The notes under the pieces were generated by a model. That model was not told the DNA's origin. It made no database searches and saw only the letters and a program-made list of their open reading frames with translations. A DNA stretch of 64,000 nt from Gillisia sp. UBA3175 (lineage in GTDB: Bacteria; Bacteroidota; Bacteroidia; Flavobacteriales; Flavobacteriaceae): positions 1,031,229-1,095,228 of the forward strand of contig DEXV01000003.1 in the NCBI GenBank assembly GCA_002364325.1. The letters run 5' to 3'. Below are positions 1-8,937 of the stretch, piece by piece (the first letter of the stretch is position 1; the number at the start of each line of letters is the position of its first letter). A program made the position numbers and the translations under genes.

Positions 1-221
1 ATATGCTTATCACCGGTTTCATCCAGATAATAGGCTTCTAAACAACCAGAAACCACATAATATTCTGAATCAACAAGATCTCCTGGTTCAATTATAAAAT
101 TCTTCTTAGAAATTTTAATTTCTTCTAAAATACTAGTAAATTCTAGTTGCTCACTTTCGGAAAGAGTAATTACCTTATGTAGGTGATTTAGAATACTGGT
201 ATATATACTATTCTTGATCAT
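1..221 (-). CDS. Crp/Fnr-family transcriptional regulator, N-terminal part (cut by the window edge)
   Basis: Only the first 73 codons are inside the window; the gene runs off the left edge. The ATG at 219-221 opens a frame whose residues about 25-73 look like the start of a cyclic-nucleotide-binding beta roll: IIEPGDLVDSEYYVVSG is the usual 'turn-glycine' strand pattern, followed by LEAYYLDETGDKH. This is typical of the many Crp/Fnr regulators of Flavobacteriaceae, which carry a C-terminal helix-turn-helix not visible here. The ligand and targets cannot be read from this fragment. The gene lies 34 bp downstream of the next CDS on the same strand, so the two could share a transcript. Confidence 0.75.
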   Translation of the reverse strand, partial: MIKNSIYTSILNHLHKVITLSESEQLEFTSILEEIKISKKNFIIEPGDLVDSEYYVVSGCLEAYYLDETGDKH

Positions 222-254
222 TATAAAAAATACATTTATAAAAGTAGTTATAAC

Positions 255-956
255 CTAATCTTCCTCTTCTGCTACTTCATCATTATGTGTTTTCCCATCA
301 AAGGTTTCAACATATTTTAAATCTTGGAAAAAATATTTTGAAGAGATCACTTTTACCAAAGCTGTAGAATCTGACTGTAACTCGGTGTTCATCTGCCAAA
401 TAATATTCACTGCTTCTTCAAAGGATTCAGAACTTAACTGTTCTGTAAATAATCTATTTATAAGAGTATTCTCAGGCATCCCACTTGCTAACAATCTTGT
501 TAGTGCGGCTTCTGAAATTTTGTTGTCAATAAGAAGATCCTTCAATTTATCTGAAGTGATCTTCACTTCAAAATAAACCGCTTCGGGATGAGGAAATTTT
601 CCGTTGAAGGCATCATACAGAATTTGTCCCGTATTAAAAAAGTCTTCATGATAGCCTATTTCAGCATATTCTTCCCACATTTTTTCTTCCCTCATTTCAT
701 TAGAAAGATTATCTATTTGACCCTCATTCAACCTTTCATTAAAAACATATCCTAAAATAAGTTTTGCAGCCTCTTCAGGCTCTTGATCTGCAATAGACAT
801 GTAGCACATCTCCTTTAGTTCCGCATTAGAAATTTCAGAAATATCTCCATAATCCATCACTCCAAGTAAATCTCTATATTTTTGGTTATCCCAGTAATCT
901 GGTAACTCTAAAATGGTATCGAAATTTAATATTGCTACTTTATATGCTGTATTCAT
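255..956 (-). CDS. Hypothetical acidic protein, 233 aa
   Basis: I do not recognise a family. The protein is soluble-looking, with no signal peptide or membrane segment, is rich in Asp/Glu and ends in an acidic tail (DEVAEEED). Residues about 30-110 are predicted helical, with a Trp/Tyr-rich centre (MWEEYAEIGYHEDFF). Residues about 140-190 contain a Leu-rich helical stretch. It is on the same strand as, and 97 bp downstream of, the antiporter gene at 1054-2322, so it could be a last member of that operon or a separate unit. The ATG at 954-956 is the only sensible start. Confidence 0.7.
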   Translation of the reverse strand: MNTAYKVAILNFDTILELPDYWDNQKYRDLLGVMDYGDISEISNAELKEMCYMSIADQEPEEAAKLILGYVFNERLNEGQIDNLSNEMREEKMWEEYAEIGYHEDFFNTGQILYDAFNGKFPHPEAVYFEVKITSDKLKDLLIDNKISEAALTRLLASGMPENTLINRLFTEQLSSESFEEAVNIIWQMNTELQSDSTALVKVISSKYFFQDLKYVETFDGKTHNDEVAEEED

Positions 957-1053
957 TAGACTGTTGATTTTTTGGTGTAGTAAATATCCAAATTATTTAG
1001 ATTTGCCAAAAGTGGCTAATTACAAGAGATTTCTATCACAATACAAGGTTAAT

Positions 1054-2322
1054 TTACCTTACAGATTCCTCCAAAACCGGTGCTTTCCATTTAGTGGTTC
1101 CAACTTTTGTACTATTAGCAAGTTTAATTGCCTTAGAAGATCTTCTTTTATCATAGATCATGGCAAGAGTCATAATTAAACTGGTACCAATAATTACAAA
1201 TAACAAGATTCCAGGTTCAAAAGAGTCTATTTGAGCTTCTACCGGAATTGCATAGAATAACAAAACTGTGATTAATCCTCGTGGTGCTATAAATAACTGA
1301 GGAAGAATATCTGATCCAATGAAAATCCTTAACAATACAAAACGGATTCCGTAGATCGAAGCAATTATTAGCAGGCTAATTATAGCCACATTCACGTTCC
1401 AAAGAGATGCAATTGCAATAGTTAACCCAAAAATGACAAAAAAGAAGGTGCGTACCACAAATGCTGTTTCTGCGGTAATCGTGTGTAATTCATGATAAAT
1501 ATGATGTGCTTTCTCGTAATGCAGAAATTTAGAAAGCCTTCCTTTAAAGAACAACTTCATGTTTGCTATCACTAATCCAAAAATCAAGATTATTATAAGT
1601 GACGATAAATGCATTTTTTTACCCAATGCATAAAGTAGAAGCAGTACTCCTATTAATAAGAAAAGCTTTACCTGACTTTTAATACGTTGAAATATTAATA
1701 TAATTCCATAACTGGCAACTAGGGAAATCACAATGGTTAACACTAAATTTCCGCTAAAACCAATAATTCCTCCATCCTCTGCAGGATTCAGTTTACCGGT
1801 TAAAAAATAGAACATCATAATACCCAGAATGTCTGAAAAAGTACTTTCATAGATATGAAATTCTCTTTTTGCAACTGTTAATCCAAGTACACTTGGAATT
1901 ATAATAGCGCTTGATAATATAGAAAGTGGTGTTGCATATAACCATGCAGATTGCATGGTCATTTCTGGAATAAAATTATATAAGATAAGCGCAGCAACCC
2001 ACGCAGAAGCCAAAAGCCCTATGAGTGCAATTCCCATCGCTTTTAAAATGGGGACCAGTTTCTCACGCTTTAGCTCTAGTTCTAAGGCAGCTTCCAAAAC
2101 GATCATTATTAAACCTACAATTCCTAAAACTTCCAATACTGGAAAGAAATTTACATTTCCAGCATCCCAATAATTAAACAGATATTGAAGTCCTACTCCT
2201 AGGGCAATAAGCATTAATACAGCAGGAATATTGGTTTTTTTAGATAACCCATTAAATAGAAAAGACAGTATCACAATTAAGGATACACCAATTATCAAAT
2301 TATATGAGGATAAAATTTCCAT
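1054..2322 (-). CDS. Cation/proton antiporter, CPA family (about 12 TM)
   Basis: This 422-aa protein is almost entirely hydrophobic, with about 12 predicted transmembrane helices and a short basic C-terminal tail (KRRSSKAIKLANST). The first helices (residues 1-50) and the segment around residue 155, containing ESTFSDILGIMMFY, fit the Na+/H+ exchanger fold; the Ser-Asp pair sits where CPA transporters carry the ion-binding aspartate. It should exchange Na+ or K+ for H+ across the inner membrane. It lacks the long regulatory C-terminal TrkA/RCK domains of KefB/C types. Its start is 3 bp after the stop of the MscS-like gene, and that gene directly abuts the ATPase gene, so the three form one operon and probably one functional unit. 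The exact ion is not evident. Confidence 0.88.
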   Translation of the reverse strand: MEILSSYNLIIGVSLIVILSFLFNGLSKKTNIPAVLMLIALGVGLQYLFNYWDAGNVNFFPVLEVLGIVGLIMIVLEAALELELKREKLVPILKAMGIALIGLLASAWVAALILYNFIPEMTMQSAWLYATPLSILSSAIIIPSVLGLTVAKREFHIYESTFSDILGIMMFYFLTGKLNPAEDGGIIGFSGNLVLTIVISLVASYGIILIFQRIKSQVKLFLLIGVLLLLYALGKKMHLSSLIIILIFGLVIANMKLFFKGRLSKFLHYEKAHHIYHELHTITAETAFVVRTFFFVIFGLTIAIASLWNVNVAIISLLIIASIYGIRFVLLRIFIGSDILPQLFIAPRGLITVLLFYAIPVEAQIDSFEPGILLFVIIGTSLIMTLAMIYDKRRSSKAIKLANSTKVGTTKWKAPVLEESVR

Positions 2323-2325
2323 ATT

Positions 2326-3036
2326 TTAATTCACTTTGTGGGTTAAATTTGGTTGGATGTTTTGAGAGATTAGAAAAGCCATAAGATCTTCTTGAGTAGC
2401 ACCACTTTCTAAGGTATATTTAAGGATGAACTCCTCTTGTATACCTTCTTTTAAACTTGGTTTTTCATCAAAATTTAAAATGGGATTATCAAATAGGATA
2501 TCTAAAATGGTTTCTTTGGAATACGGAGAACTTAAATACATGGTTTGTCTTAAATTACTTTTGTTATTTGAATTTACCGTAAAACCATTTTTTTCTATAG
2601 CAGTATAATTTATATATTGCTCACCTGTTTCGGTATTAACCGTCATTCCCAAATGCATTAAACGTTTGATCTCTCCTTCAATATTTTTAGATCTTATTTG
2701 TGCTCCTTTATTTACAATAGGATTAGACTTAAAGATGATGCCACTTAGGTAATTTTTAATATACTGAAAACCAAATACGCTAATTATAACTACCAGAATG
2801 CTGTGTGTTATATAGTTTATAGAAATGAAGCCTAGAATAAAAACAATTACTGCCAAGGGAGTGTAGAAGAACAAACTGTTTCTAAGCCAAAAAATGAATT
2901 TTTTACTTGCTAAATTCTTTCGAGCGGAGTTTTCAATAAGTGTTATTAGCACTTTTATAATTCCGTATAAGGCCAACAGAAATATAAACAGGTAAAACAA
3001 ACCTTTCCAGGTATAAAAAGAAGTTATGGTCTCCAT
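2326..3036 (-). CDS. Small MscS-like membrane protein, 236 aa
   Basis: There are three predicted membrane helices (about residues 12-33, 50-70 and 74-100). The third runs into GFQYIKNYLSGIIFKSNPI, which resembles the MscS pore helix and following loop (Q-x-x-x-N-x-x-S-G). The segment after it (INKG-like turn, then EGEIKRLMHLGMTVNTETGEQ) matches the MscS beta domain pattern 'G-x-V-x-x-I...T-x-x-x-T-x-D-G'. The domain is degenerate: the Gly/Ala-rich packing of the classical pore helix is reduced and the C-terminal portion is short. It lies between the ATPase gene (stop next to this ATG) and the antiporter gene (3-bp gap), indicating translational coupling. Assignment to the MscS superfamily is an inference from motif shape; channel activity is not established. 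Confidence 0.65.
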   Translation of the reverse strand: METITSFYTWKGLFYLFIFLLALYGIIKVLITLIENSARKNLASKKFIFWLRNSLFFYTPLAVIVFILGFISINYITHSILVVIISVFGFQYIKNYLSGIIFKSNPIVNKGAQIRSKNIEGEIKRLMHLGMTVNTETGEQYINYTAIEKNGFTVNSNNKSNLRQTMYLSSPYSKETILDILFDNPILNFDEKPSLKEGIQEEFILKYTLESGATQEDLMAFLISQNIQPNLTHKVN

Positions 3037-5418
3037 CTAATTTAAAGTGCCTCTATAGGTTAGAATTTCAAAAACATCTGTAGTAATAACTCGATTCAAT
3101 ATTAAATTTCCGCTGGAATTTCTCCAGAGAACCTTAGTGCTTATTAGTCTTTTGATACCAAAATCAAAATTCACATTAAAACTTTTGCCCAAAAAGCTTT
3201 TCAGTAACATTTCATTTACATATTTATATAAGTAAACATATTTTAAAATGATAACCTCTTCTTGGGTAAAGAAATCTTGGAACGCGCATTCTGCTTCCTC
3301 GAAAATCACTAAGTTATCATTGGTCATTTTTGTACTGTATGCCCATGCCTGCAATACTTCACCAATATTGTAATTAAATCTTCCGGCCAATTCCTGTACT
3401 TTATTTTCGATCTGTTTGTTAGAAATTTCATTCTTATCTTTATCTACCAATTTCTTATGCGAGGCTCCATGCCTTATTAGTACAGCCTTAAAGACCTCTT
3501 CAAACTTGGCCTTATTAAGATCGAGCTGGGTTGTAAATGCATTAGAAAATGGCAAACGCTTATCTACATGTTTTTGCATGGCGTTGGACAAGGAAACTAT
3601 AACAAAAACACGATCTGATCCTGAAAGTACAAAGTTGATAAGTGCCCGAATATTATCTAATAAGCTAACTTCTTCTGATCTCCAAAATTCGAGATCATCT
3701 ATTATCAAGACAGGTTTTGTATTATAGATATTCTTATTTACTTCCTGTAAGGCTTCTTTTAAATTTCGGGATGTTTTAAATTTTCTTCCTTCAATAGTTA
3801 TAGTGGTATCGATTTGCAATAAGATGGTTTCCTTTCCAAAATATTGTTTAGCAAAATCCTCTATAAAAGTAGATTTACCACTTAAACCGTTTCCTGTGAT
3901 CAACGCAGATTTATTAGAACCCTGTTGCCAATCTTTAAAGCTTTTGATTAACGTATTCTCTTCTTCTATTCTGGACACTAAAAAAAGATCCCCAATAAAA
4001 TTCTTATTTAAAAAGAGTGTATCGTAATGAGGATTCTCCTCCTTTAGCAACCTATAATGAATACAATTAATAGATTGATCCATTAAATTTTTTGGTGCAG
4101 AAGAAATGGATTTCTCGTAAGACGAATTTAAAGACTGTAAAGTCTCCCTCATTTTTTGGTACCATTTTAAAATAAAACCACTTCCCCCACTTGTGTATTG
4201 AGTAAACGAAGACTGAAAAGAGACTTCCAAAAATTCCCCTACCCCATAAATATTACTAGCTAAAAATTGAGTGGAGAGTTTATGATGAATCTGTTGAATT
4301 AAATGTTCTTGTTTCTGAATATTTAACGAAATAGTCTTTCCTATTTCCTTGAGTGTTATTATTTGTGAAGAAACCACCGTCTCGGTCTTATTACTTTTAA
4401 TTAGCAGCAGACTACTTTTTAAATTTAGAAGACTGTGTTTATAATACGAGGCCAAATTATTCTGATTTTCCCATACATCAATTAAAAAAGGTAACAACTC
4501 ATAATCAAGCCATTTCTTTACCGATTTGTTAAAATCTATTTTTTTAATAAGCAACATTCCCTGATTGGTATCTGTAGGAAAATTAAGGCTAGATAAAAAT
4601 TTTGATTTTAGATCTATCATCTCCGAAAATTCCTCTAATTTTCTGCTGGAAGTTTCAATTTTTTTAATAGCTCCATCAATTTCAGAAATAATTGCAGTTA
4701 TATCTTCGTAATTTCTTGCTCCCTTAAGCGAAATTAAAATCTGTTCTATATTTTGTTCAGAAATTTTGGTTTCTTCTAAATTATAAGTGTAAGATTGTTT
4801 AGTATGCGCTTTAATGGCAAAAAAGATCTCTATTAATCTTAAAAAGGTTAACCCGGCAGTATCTATCAACTGGATCTGTTCCAGAATATTTAAAAACTGA
4901 AGTTTGTAAACTCCCCAAGGATTATGTTGATGTTTTATTCTTTTCGAAATCTGCTTTCCAGCTTTTTCTATCCTAGATATCGTTCTATATTCCTGCTCTA
5001 TAGAAATTCTAAATTCTCTTAGCGCTTTTTGAAGAATTGTCTGAGAATCTAGAAAATGGCTTTGAATAGCCTCCTCTGAAACTAAATTTTCTTTTTGCTT
5101 ATGAGATGAAATTTGAAGCTGTAGTAACACATCTCTATTTAACAACATTATATCCTTAAAAGGCTTAGCTAAGGCATAGAGGTATAGATACCCATCTTTG
5201 GAATCTATTTTTAGAGAAGGATCTTTCTGAAATTCTATGTTTGCGGCTTCAATATAGAAATCACACAGATCCGAAAAATTAAGAAGTATAAGATGCTTAA
5301 GGTCTTCGGGGTTGGAGCAATTTTCTAGCAAAGAGGTAAACTCCTCTAAATGCTGTTCTAGCATTTTAGAAGAGTGATCTATACTTACTTCAGATGGGTT
5401 CAGAATTTCTATTTCCAT
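3037..5418 (-). CDS. Large P-loop ATPase (STAND/AAA-like) of the antiporter cassette, 793 aa
   Basis: Residues 1-450 are predicted almost wholly helical and match no family I recognise. A P-loop NTPase domain follows: Walker A GNGLSGKST at residues 509-517 (Lys515) and Walker B LIIDDLE at about 571-577 (Asp574/Asp575), then a hydrophobic strand ending FVIVSLSN near residue 605, which could supply sensor 1. The C-terminal 90 residues (after FTQEEVIILKYV) look like a winged helix, as in STAND NTPases. There is no signal peptide or membrane helix, so the protein is cytoplasmic or peripheral. It is the first gene of the cassette; its stop codon directly abuts the MscS-like ATG. The likely role is ATP-dependent control of the two membrane partners. 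That is inference from context. Confidence 0.75.
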   Translation of the reverse strand: MEIEILNPSEVSIDHSSKMLEQHLEEFTSLLENCSNPEDLKHLILLNFSDLCDFYIEAANIEFQKDPSLKIDSKDGYLYLYALAKPFKDIMLLNRDVLLQLQISSHKQKENLVSEEAIQSHFLDSQTILQKALREFRISIEQEYRTISRIEKAGKQISKRIKHQHNPWGVYKLQFLNILEQIQLIDTAGLTFLRLIEIFFAIKAHTKQSYTYNLEETKISEQNIEQILISLKGARNYEDITAIISEIDGAIKKIETSSRKLEEFSEMIDLKSKFLSSLNFPTDTNQGMLLIKKIDFNKSVKKWLDYELLPFLIDVWENQNNLASYYKHSLLNLKSSLLLIKSNKTETVVSSQIITLKEIGKTISLNIQKQEHLIQQIHHKLSTQFLASNIYGVGEFLEVSFQSSFTQYTSGGSGFILKWYQKMRETLQSLNSSYEKSISSAPKNLMDQSINCIHYRLLKEENPHYDTLFLNKNFIGDLFLVSRIEEENTLIKSFKDWQQGSNKSALITGNGLSGKSTFIEDFAKQYFGKETILLQIDTTITIEGRKFKTSRNLKEALQEVNKNIYNTKPVLIIDDLEFWRSEEVSLLDNIRALINFVLSGSDRVFVIVSLSNAMQKHVDKRLPFSNAFTTQLDLNKAKFEEVFKAVLIRHGASHKKLVDKDKNEISNKQIENKVQELAGRFNYNIGEVLQAWAYSTKMTNDNLVIFEEAECAFQDFFTQEEVIILKYVYLYKYVNEMLLKSFLGKSFNVNFDFGIKRLISTKVLWRNSSGNLILNRVITTDVFEILTYRGTLN

Positions 5419-5555
5419 TTATAAACCAATCAATTTATTTGAGAAATATTTTTCAATTAGATCATCTAAAGTTACACACATTTTGTAAATATGGCAATTT
5501 AAGAGACATAACCAAAAAATTTCACCTCGAAAGTAAATTGACGAGTTTACGATGT

Positions 5556-5586
5556 ATTAAGGTTACTTTAAAGGATTAACCTTAAT
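5556..5586. repeat. 10-bp perfect inverted repeat upstream of the ATPase cassette
   Basis: attaaggtta at 5556-5565 is repeated inverted as taaccttaat at 5577-5586, with an 11-nt spacer. It lies 138-168 bp upstream of the ATPase ATG and about 94 bp beyond the stop of the cold-shock gene. There is no T-run on either side, so it is not a classical terminator. It could be an operator for the cassette or an mRNA hairpin at the end of the cold-shock transcript. Confidence 0.5.
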
Positions 5587-5679
5587 TAAAATATGATATT
5601 ATAATGAGCAACAACAATTTAACGAAACAAAGCCTGTTTACAATATTGTGCTTTAAGTAGACAATTTATGAAAAAGTAA

Positions 5680-6126
5680 TTATACTTTTTTTACTCTTAC
5701 CGCATTCATTCCCTTCATTCCACGCTCTATTTCAAAAGATACATTGTCACCTTCCTTAACATCATCAATCAATTCACTAATATGAACAAAGTATTTTTCT
5801 TGAGAATCTAGATCATTAATGAATCCAAAACCTTTAGAATCGTTGAAGAATTCTACTTTACCTTTATGGTAAGGATCTTCTTCTACATATTCTTTTTTAG
5901 GAACACCAATAACAATACTTTCTGCATCAACCTTTACCTTTTTAGATGGATCTGGAGGAGTATCTGTTAATTGTCCATTTTCATCAACATATACCAACAT
6001 ATCTTCTAAATCTCCACTCTTAGGATTAGATTTACGCTCTTCTTTTTTCTTCTGCTTTTCTTCACGCTTCTTTAAGCGCTTTTTTTCTTTTTCTTTTTTG
6101 CCAAAACTTTCTTGTGGTCTCGCCAT
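5680..6126 (-). CDS. Cold-shock-domain protein with basic N-terminal extension
   Basis: This 148-aa protein has two parts. Residues 1-40 are extremely basic (KKEKEKKRLKKREEKQKKK), suggesting nucleic-acid binding or a disordered tail. Residues about 86-148 form a CspA-type domain: KGKVEFFNDSKGFGFI carries the RNP1-like K-G-F-G-F-I motif and YFVHISEL the RNP2-like F-V-H-I motif. Such proteins bind single-stranded RNA or DNA and act as RNA chaperones. The length (about 150 aa) and layout match the variant widespread in Flavobacteriia rather than the 67-70 aa classical Csp. The gene stands alone, with about 260-280 bp of non-coding DNA on each side, each holding an inverted repeat. Confidence 0.9.
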   Translation of the reverse strand: MARPQESFGKKEKEKKRLKKREEKQKKKEERKSNPKSGDLEDMLVYVDENGQLTDTPPDPSKKVKVDAESIVIGVPKKEYVEEDPYHKGKVEFFNDSKGFGFINDLDSQEKYFVHISELIDDVKEGDNVSFEIERGMKGMNAVRVKKV

Positions 6127-6267
6127 TCTTCTGTAAAATATTAATTTATAAATAGCTGCTCTTTATGAACAGTCTGGAAACTCGTAGAAACACTTGTATT
6201 GAAAGCTAAATATCTCAAAAAAGATAAACTCTACCTTTATTGAGTGTAATAAGATTACTTGAAGGGT

Positions 6268-6315
6268 ATTTATACGATTACCGTCGTGTAAAAGTACAAT
6301 AATAATCGTATAAAT
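6268..6315. repeat. 13-bp perfect inverted repeat between cupin and cold-shock genes
   Basis: atttatacgatta at 6268-6280 is repeated inverted as taatcgtataaat at 6303-6315, with a 22-nt spacer. It is 142-189 bp upstream of the cold-shock ATG and about 90 bp downstream of the cupin stop. No U-run follows on the minus strand, so it is a weak terminator at best. The arms are long enough for a dimeric regulator or for a cold-shock 5' leader structure. The rest of the 277-bp gap (6127-6403) holds no gene that I can see. Confidence 0.5.
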
Positions 6316-6403
6316 CGAAAAGCTTTTAACAGCTACAACTCATATTATTAATTTTTTTTATAAATCTATTTAGATATCAAGCTTCCAAGATTATAAAAAT
6401 CGA

Positions 6404-6880
6404 TCATTTATTTACTGCAAATGCATCCAAGGGCATTTCAAATCCTATAAAAAGAACACAGGGACCAGAATCCCCACATCTCCCACTATGTGGTTTTTTA
6501 GCAGGGCCATATGCATAATCCCCCTTTTTCAAAGTTTTAGTTTCTTCCCCTTGGTATGTAACTGTTAACTCACCAGATAGTAATACCATACGTTCTGCCG
6601 AATTATGCCAATGCTCTGGGAAATCTGAATTTGGCTCCAATTTAAATAGAATATCCAAATTATTCTTTGCCGGGTCTCCGTGTAATACAGCTATTTGGCA
6701 ACCCTCCGGCATAAATTCTGGGCAAGGTCCCCATTTGAGACTTGAATTATCTGTCTTGACTACGGAAGCCTGCTCTGAAATATTTTTCATTTGATCTTGC
6801 GCCCAAGAGAATTGGGCTGTGAAAATTAATACAAGCATTGCGGAAAATACTTGGCTTCTCTCGTTTTTAAATACTATCAT
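6404..6880 (-). CDS. Exported cupin-domain protein
   Basis: The N-terminus is a signal peptide: basic residues, a hydrophobic core (MLVLIFTAQFSWAQ) and probable cleavage after AQ near residue 27; Met15 is an alternative start. The rest is a single cupin barrel. Motif 1 is seen as PEHWHNSAERMVLLSGE, with two His and a Glu as metal ligands, and motif 2 as YAYGPAKKPHSGRCG with a third His. It should be a periplasmic metal-binding protein. Its substrate is unknown. The gene begins 10 bp after the stop of the FAD oxidase gene, so the two are probably co-transcribed. The Cys pair CGDSGPC near the end is unusual for a small cupin. Confidence 0.85.
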   Translation of the reverse strand: MIVFKNERSQVFSAMLVLIFTAQFSWAQDQMKNISEQASVVKTDNSSLKWGPCPEFMPEGCQIAVLHGDPAKNNLDILFKLEPNSDFPEHWHNSAERMVLLSGELTVTYQGEETKTLKKGDYAYGPAKKPHSGRCGDSGPCVLFIGFEMPLDAFAVNK

Positions 6881-6890
6881 AATTACAGTT

Positions 6891-8273
6891 TTAAGGTTTA
6901 ATGTTTTGATTTACTTTAAATAAGTTATCAGGATCATATTTTCTTTTAATTTCCACCAATCTATCATAGTTCCCTTTATAACTGGCTTTTATACGCTCCT
7001 CACCTTCATTCATCATAAAATTAGAATAAGCACCTCCAGCCGAATTTGGATGTAGCGCTTCCCAATAATCCTTACACCATTTGGTGATCTTAACCGCATT
7101 TCCAGGATCAGGGTCTATACCTACTATAACTCCTGCATATTTGGCATCTCTATAAGCCCAAGGAGTATCTGAATTTTTCTTTCTACCTGCGGCTCCATTA
7201 ATTGGATATAGGTGCATTTGTGATAAAGGAGTTGGAATTTGAGAACCAAATTTTCTATGTTGCTTCCTGAGGTCCTCGCCTAGATCATTAAAAAAATCGG
7301 CTCTCCAGTACCATTGCATTCCCGGAGGCATTAATCCATCGAACATAGTTTGTATGGATGGATAAGGCATTTCACCTAAATGTTCGAAGATTGGTCTCAT
7401 ATCTCTAATAGGTTTAAACACCTTTTCAGCATTTTTGGGATCTCCCAAGTAGCACCATACAATTCCACAAAACTGTTTATTGTGTAAAAACTCGGGAAAA
7501 GGTGGTCCCGGGATGATCATCGTAGCAATAAAACCATTAAGATCTTCATCTGCATTTTCAATAAAATCGTCGTACCATTCCATGATCTCTTCTACTTGTT
7601 CTATAGGCCACAAAGTTGGTCCACCAAAAACCGTAGATACTGGATGTGCCTGAAATTTAAACGAGGTAACTATTCCAAAATTCCCGCCGCCACCGCGAAT
7701 AGCCCAGAAGAGTTCTTTATTCTTATTTTCGTTTACCGTAACATAAGAGCCATCGGCCAAAACCATATCTGCTTCCAAAAGACTATCTATAGTTAATCCA
7801 TATTTTCTGGCTAAATAACCTACTCCACCTCCAAGCGTTAATCCAGCAACCCCAGTTGTTGAGATCATCCCTGAGGGAATGGCAAGTCCAAATGGATGTG
7901 TTGCATGATCTACCTCCCCCCATAAATTACCTGCTCCAACTCTTACTGTTTTATCCTCCGTATTTACCCGTACATATTTTATTCCTGTTAGGTCTATAAC
8001 CATACCCCCATCACAAAGACCAAGGCCTCCTCCATTATGCCCGCCGCTTCTAACAGCAATTAAAATATTATGATCCCTAGCAAAATTTACAGCATTTATA
8101 ACATCGGTAGTATCAAAACATTTCACAATAATTCCGGGATGCTTATTGATCATTGCATTATAGATCTTTCGTGCATCCTCATAGTTTTCATCTTCAGGAA
8201 AAATCACTTTTCCCTTAATATTATTTATTAATTCCTCTCTTAGTGAGTTCTCTAATTTTCCCGCTATTTCCAT
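6891..8273 (-). CDS. FAD-dependent oxidase of the berberine-bridge/GlcD type
   Basis: This 460-aa protein has the PCMH (VAO-type) FAD-binding domain at about residues 40-215: RSGGHN contains the His that is linked to FAD at the 8-alpha position in this family, and GLTLGGGVGYLARKYGL is the second FAD-binding loop. The C-terminus NLFKVNQNIKP is the signature of the BBE domain. The loop that carries the 6-S-cysteinyl link in bicovalent members has no Cys here (SGMISTTGVAG), so a single His link is predicted. Family members oxidise sugars, alkaloids or polyketides with O2. There is no signal peptide. The cupin gene follows after 10 bp. The substrate is unknown. Confidence 0.9.
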   Translation of the reverse strand: MEIAGKLENSLREELINNIKGKVIFPEDENYEDARKIYNAMINKHPGIIVKCFDTTDVINAVNFARDHNILIAVRSGGHNGGGLGLCDGGMVIDLTGIKYVRVNTEDKTVRVGAGNLWGEVDHATHPFGLAIPSGMISTTGVAGLTLGGGVGYLARKYGLTIDSLLEADMVLADGSYVTVNENKNKELFWAIRGGGGNFGIVTSFKFQAHPVSTVFGGPTLWPIEQVEEIMEWYDDFIENADEDLNGFIATMIIPGPPFPEFLHNKQFCGIVWCYLGDPKNAEKVFKPIRDMRPIFEHLGEMPYPSIQTMFDGLMPPGMQWYWRADFFNDLGEDLRKQHRKFGSQIPTPLSQMHLYPINGAAGRKKNSDTPWAYRDAKYAGVIVGIDPDPGNAVKITKWCKDYWEALHPNSAGGAYSNFMMNEGEERIKASYKGNYDRLVEIKRKYDPDNLFKVNQNIKP

Positions 8274-8503
8274 AATAAAATGTTTTAAATAATGAATGTG
8301 ATAATAAATAAACCAATAGCAGTTGCTAATTGATTAATTGCCATTTAAAAAGGGGTATTTCGGGGATATTTCGGAGGGAATATTCTGACTAGCAGTAACT
8401 TAAAGGTACTAATTTTATATAAAAAAAATAAAAAACAAGTGAATTCTTTACAAATTTAATGACCTTGTTATTTCAGCTTTAGGTTTGTATAGGAAGATAT
8501 TTT

Positions 8504-8869
8504 CTATATTTTTGTTGGTTTAGTATCGGACCGCACAACCTGCCACGGAAACTTTCCTTCTATTTCTACCTGAAGAGAAAGGCTTAAAAATGTTCTAATT
8601 ATTACAATTACTCCTAAAGTTATAACTCTTTCTAAGGTGGGTTCAGTAACTACAGTTGCAATAATATCTGCTGCAACCAACACTTCTAAACCAAGGAGTA
8701 TGGCTTTGCCTAACTCTTGTCTTAAACGCACATATAAATGATTGTTATCTTTTAACTGAGAGATAAGAAATCGGCTTATTGCAATTATGCCTCCAACGGC
8801 AATTATTACAACTCCCACGGCTTCCATTCCTTTAGCAATATATTCAATGTACAATTTAATATGATCCAT
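8504..8869 (-). CDS. DUF1622 family membrane protein
   Basis: This 121-aa protein has three predicted membrane helices (about residues 8-32, 50-75 and 80-102). The arginine-rich loop LYVRLRQELGKAILLGLEVLVAADI is the hallmark of DUF1622, where an R-x-x-L-G-x-x-I-x-x-G-L-E core is conserved. The function of this family is unknown; members are small inner-membrane proteins, often near stress genes. The universal stress protein gene lies 68 bp upstream on the same strand, so the two may be co-expressed. Confidence 0.85.
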   Translation of the reverse strand: MDHIKLYIEYIAKGMEAVGVVIIAVGGIIAISRFLISQLKDNNHLYVRLRQELGKAILLGLEVLVAADIIATVVTEPTLERVITLGVIVIIRTFLSLSLQVEIEGKFPWQVVRSDTKPTKI

Positions 8870-8937
8870 AATATTTTATAACTCTTTCTTAAGTGAACAC
8901 TTTTAGGGGTTTATTTATCTTTAAAGGTAGAAAAATA

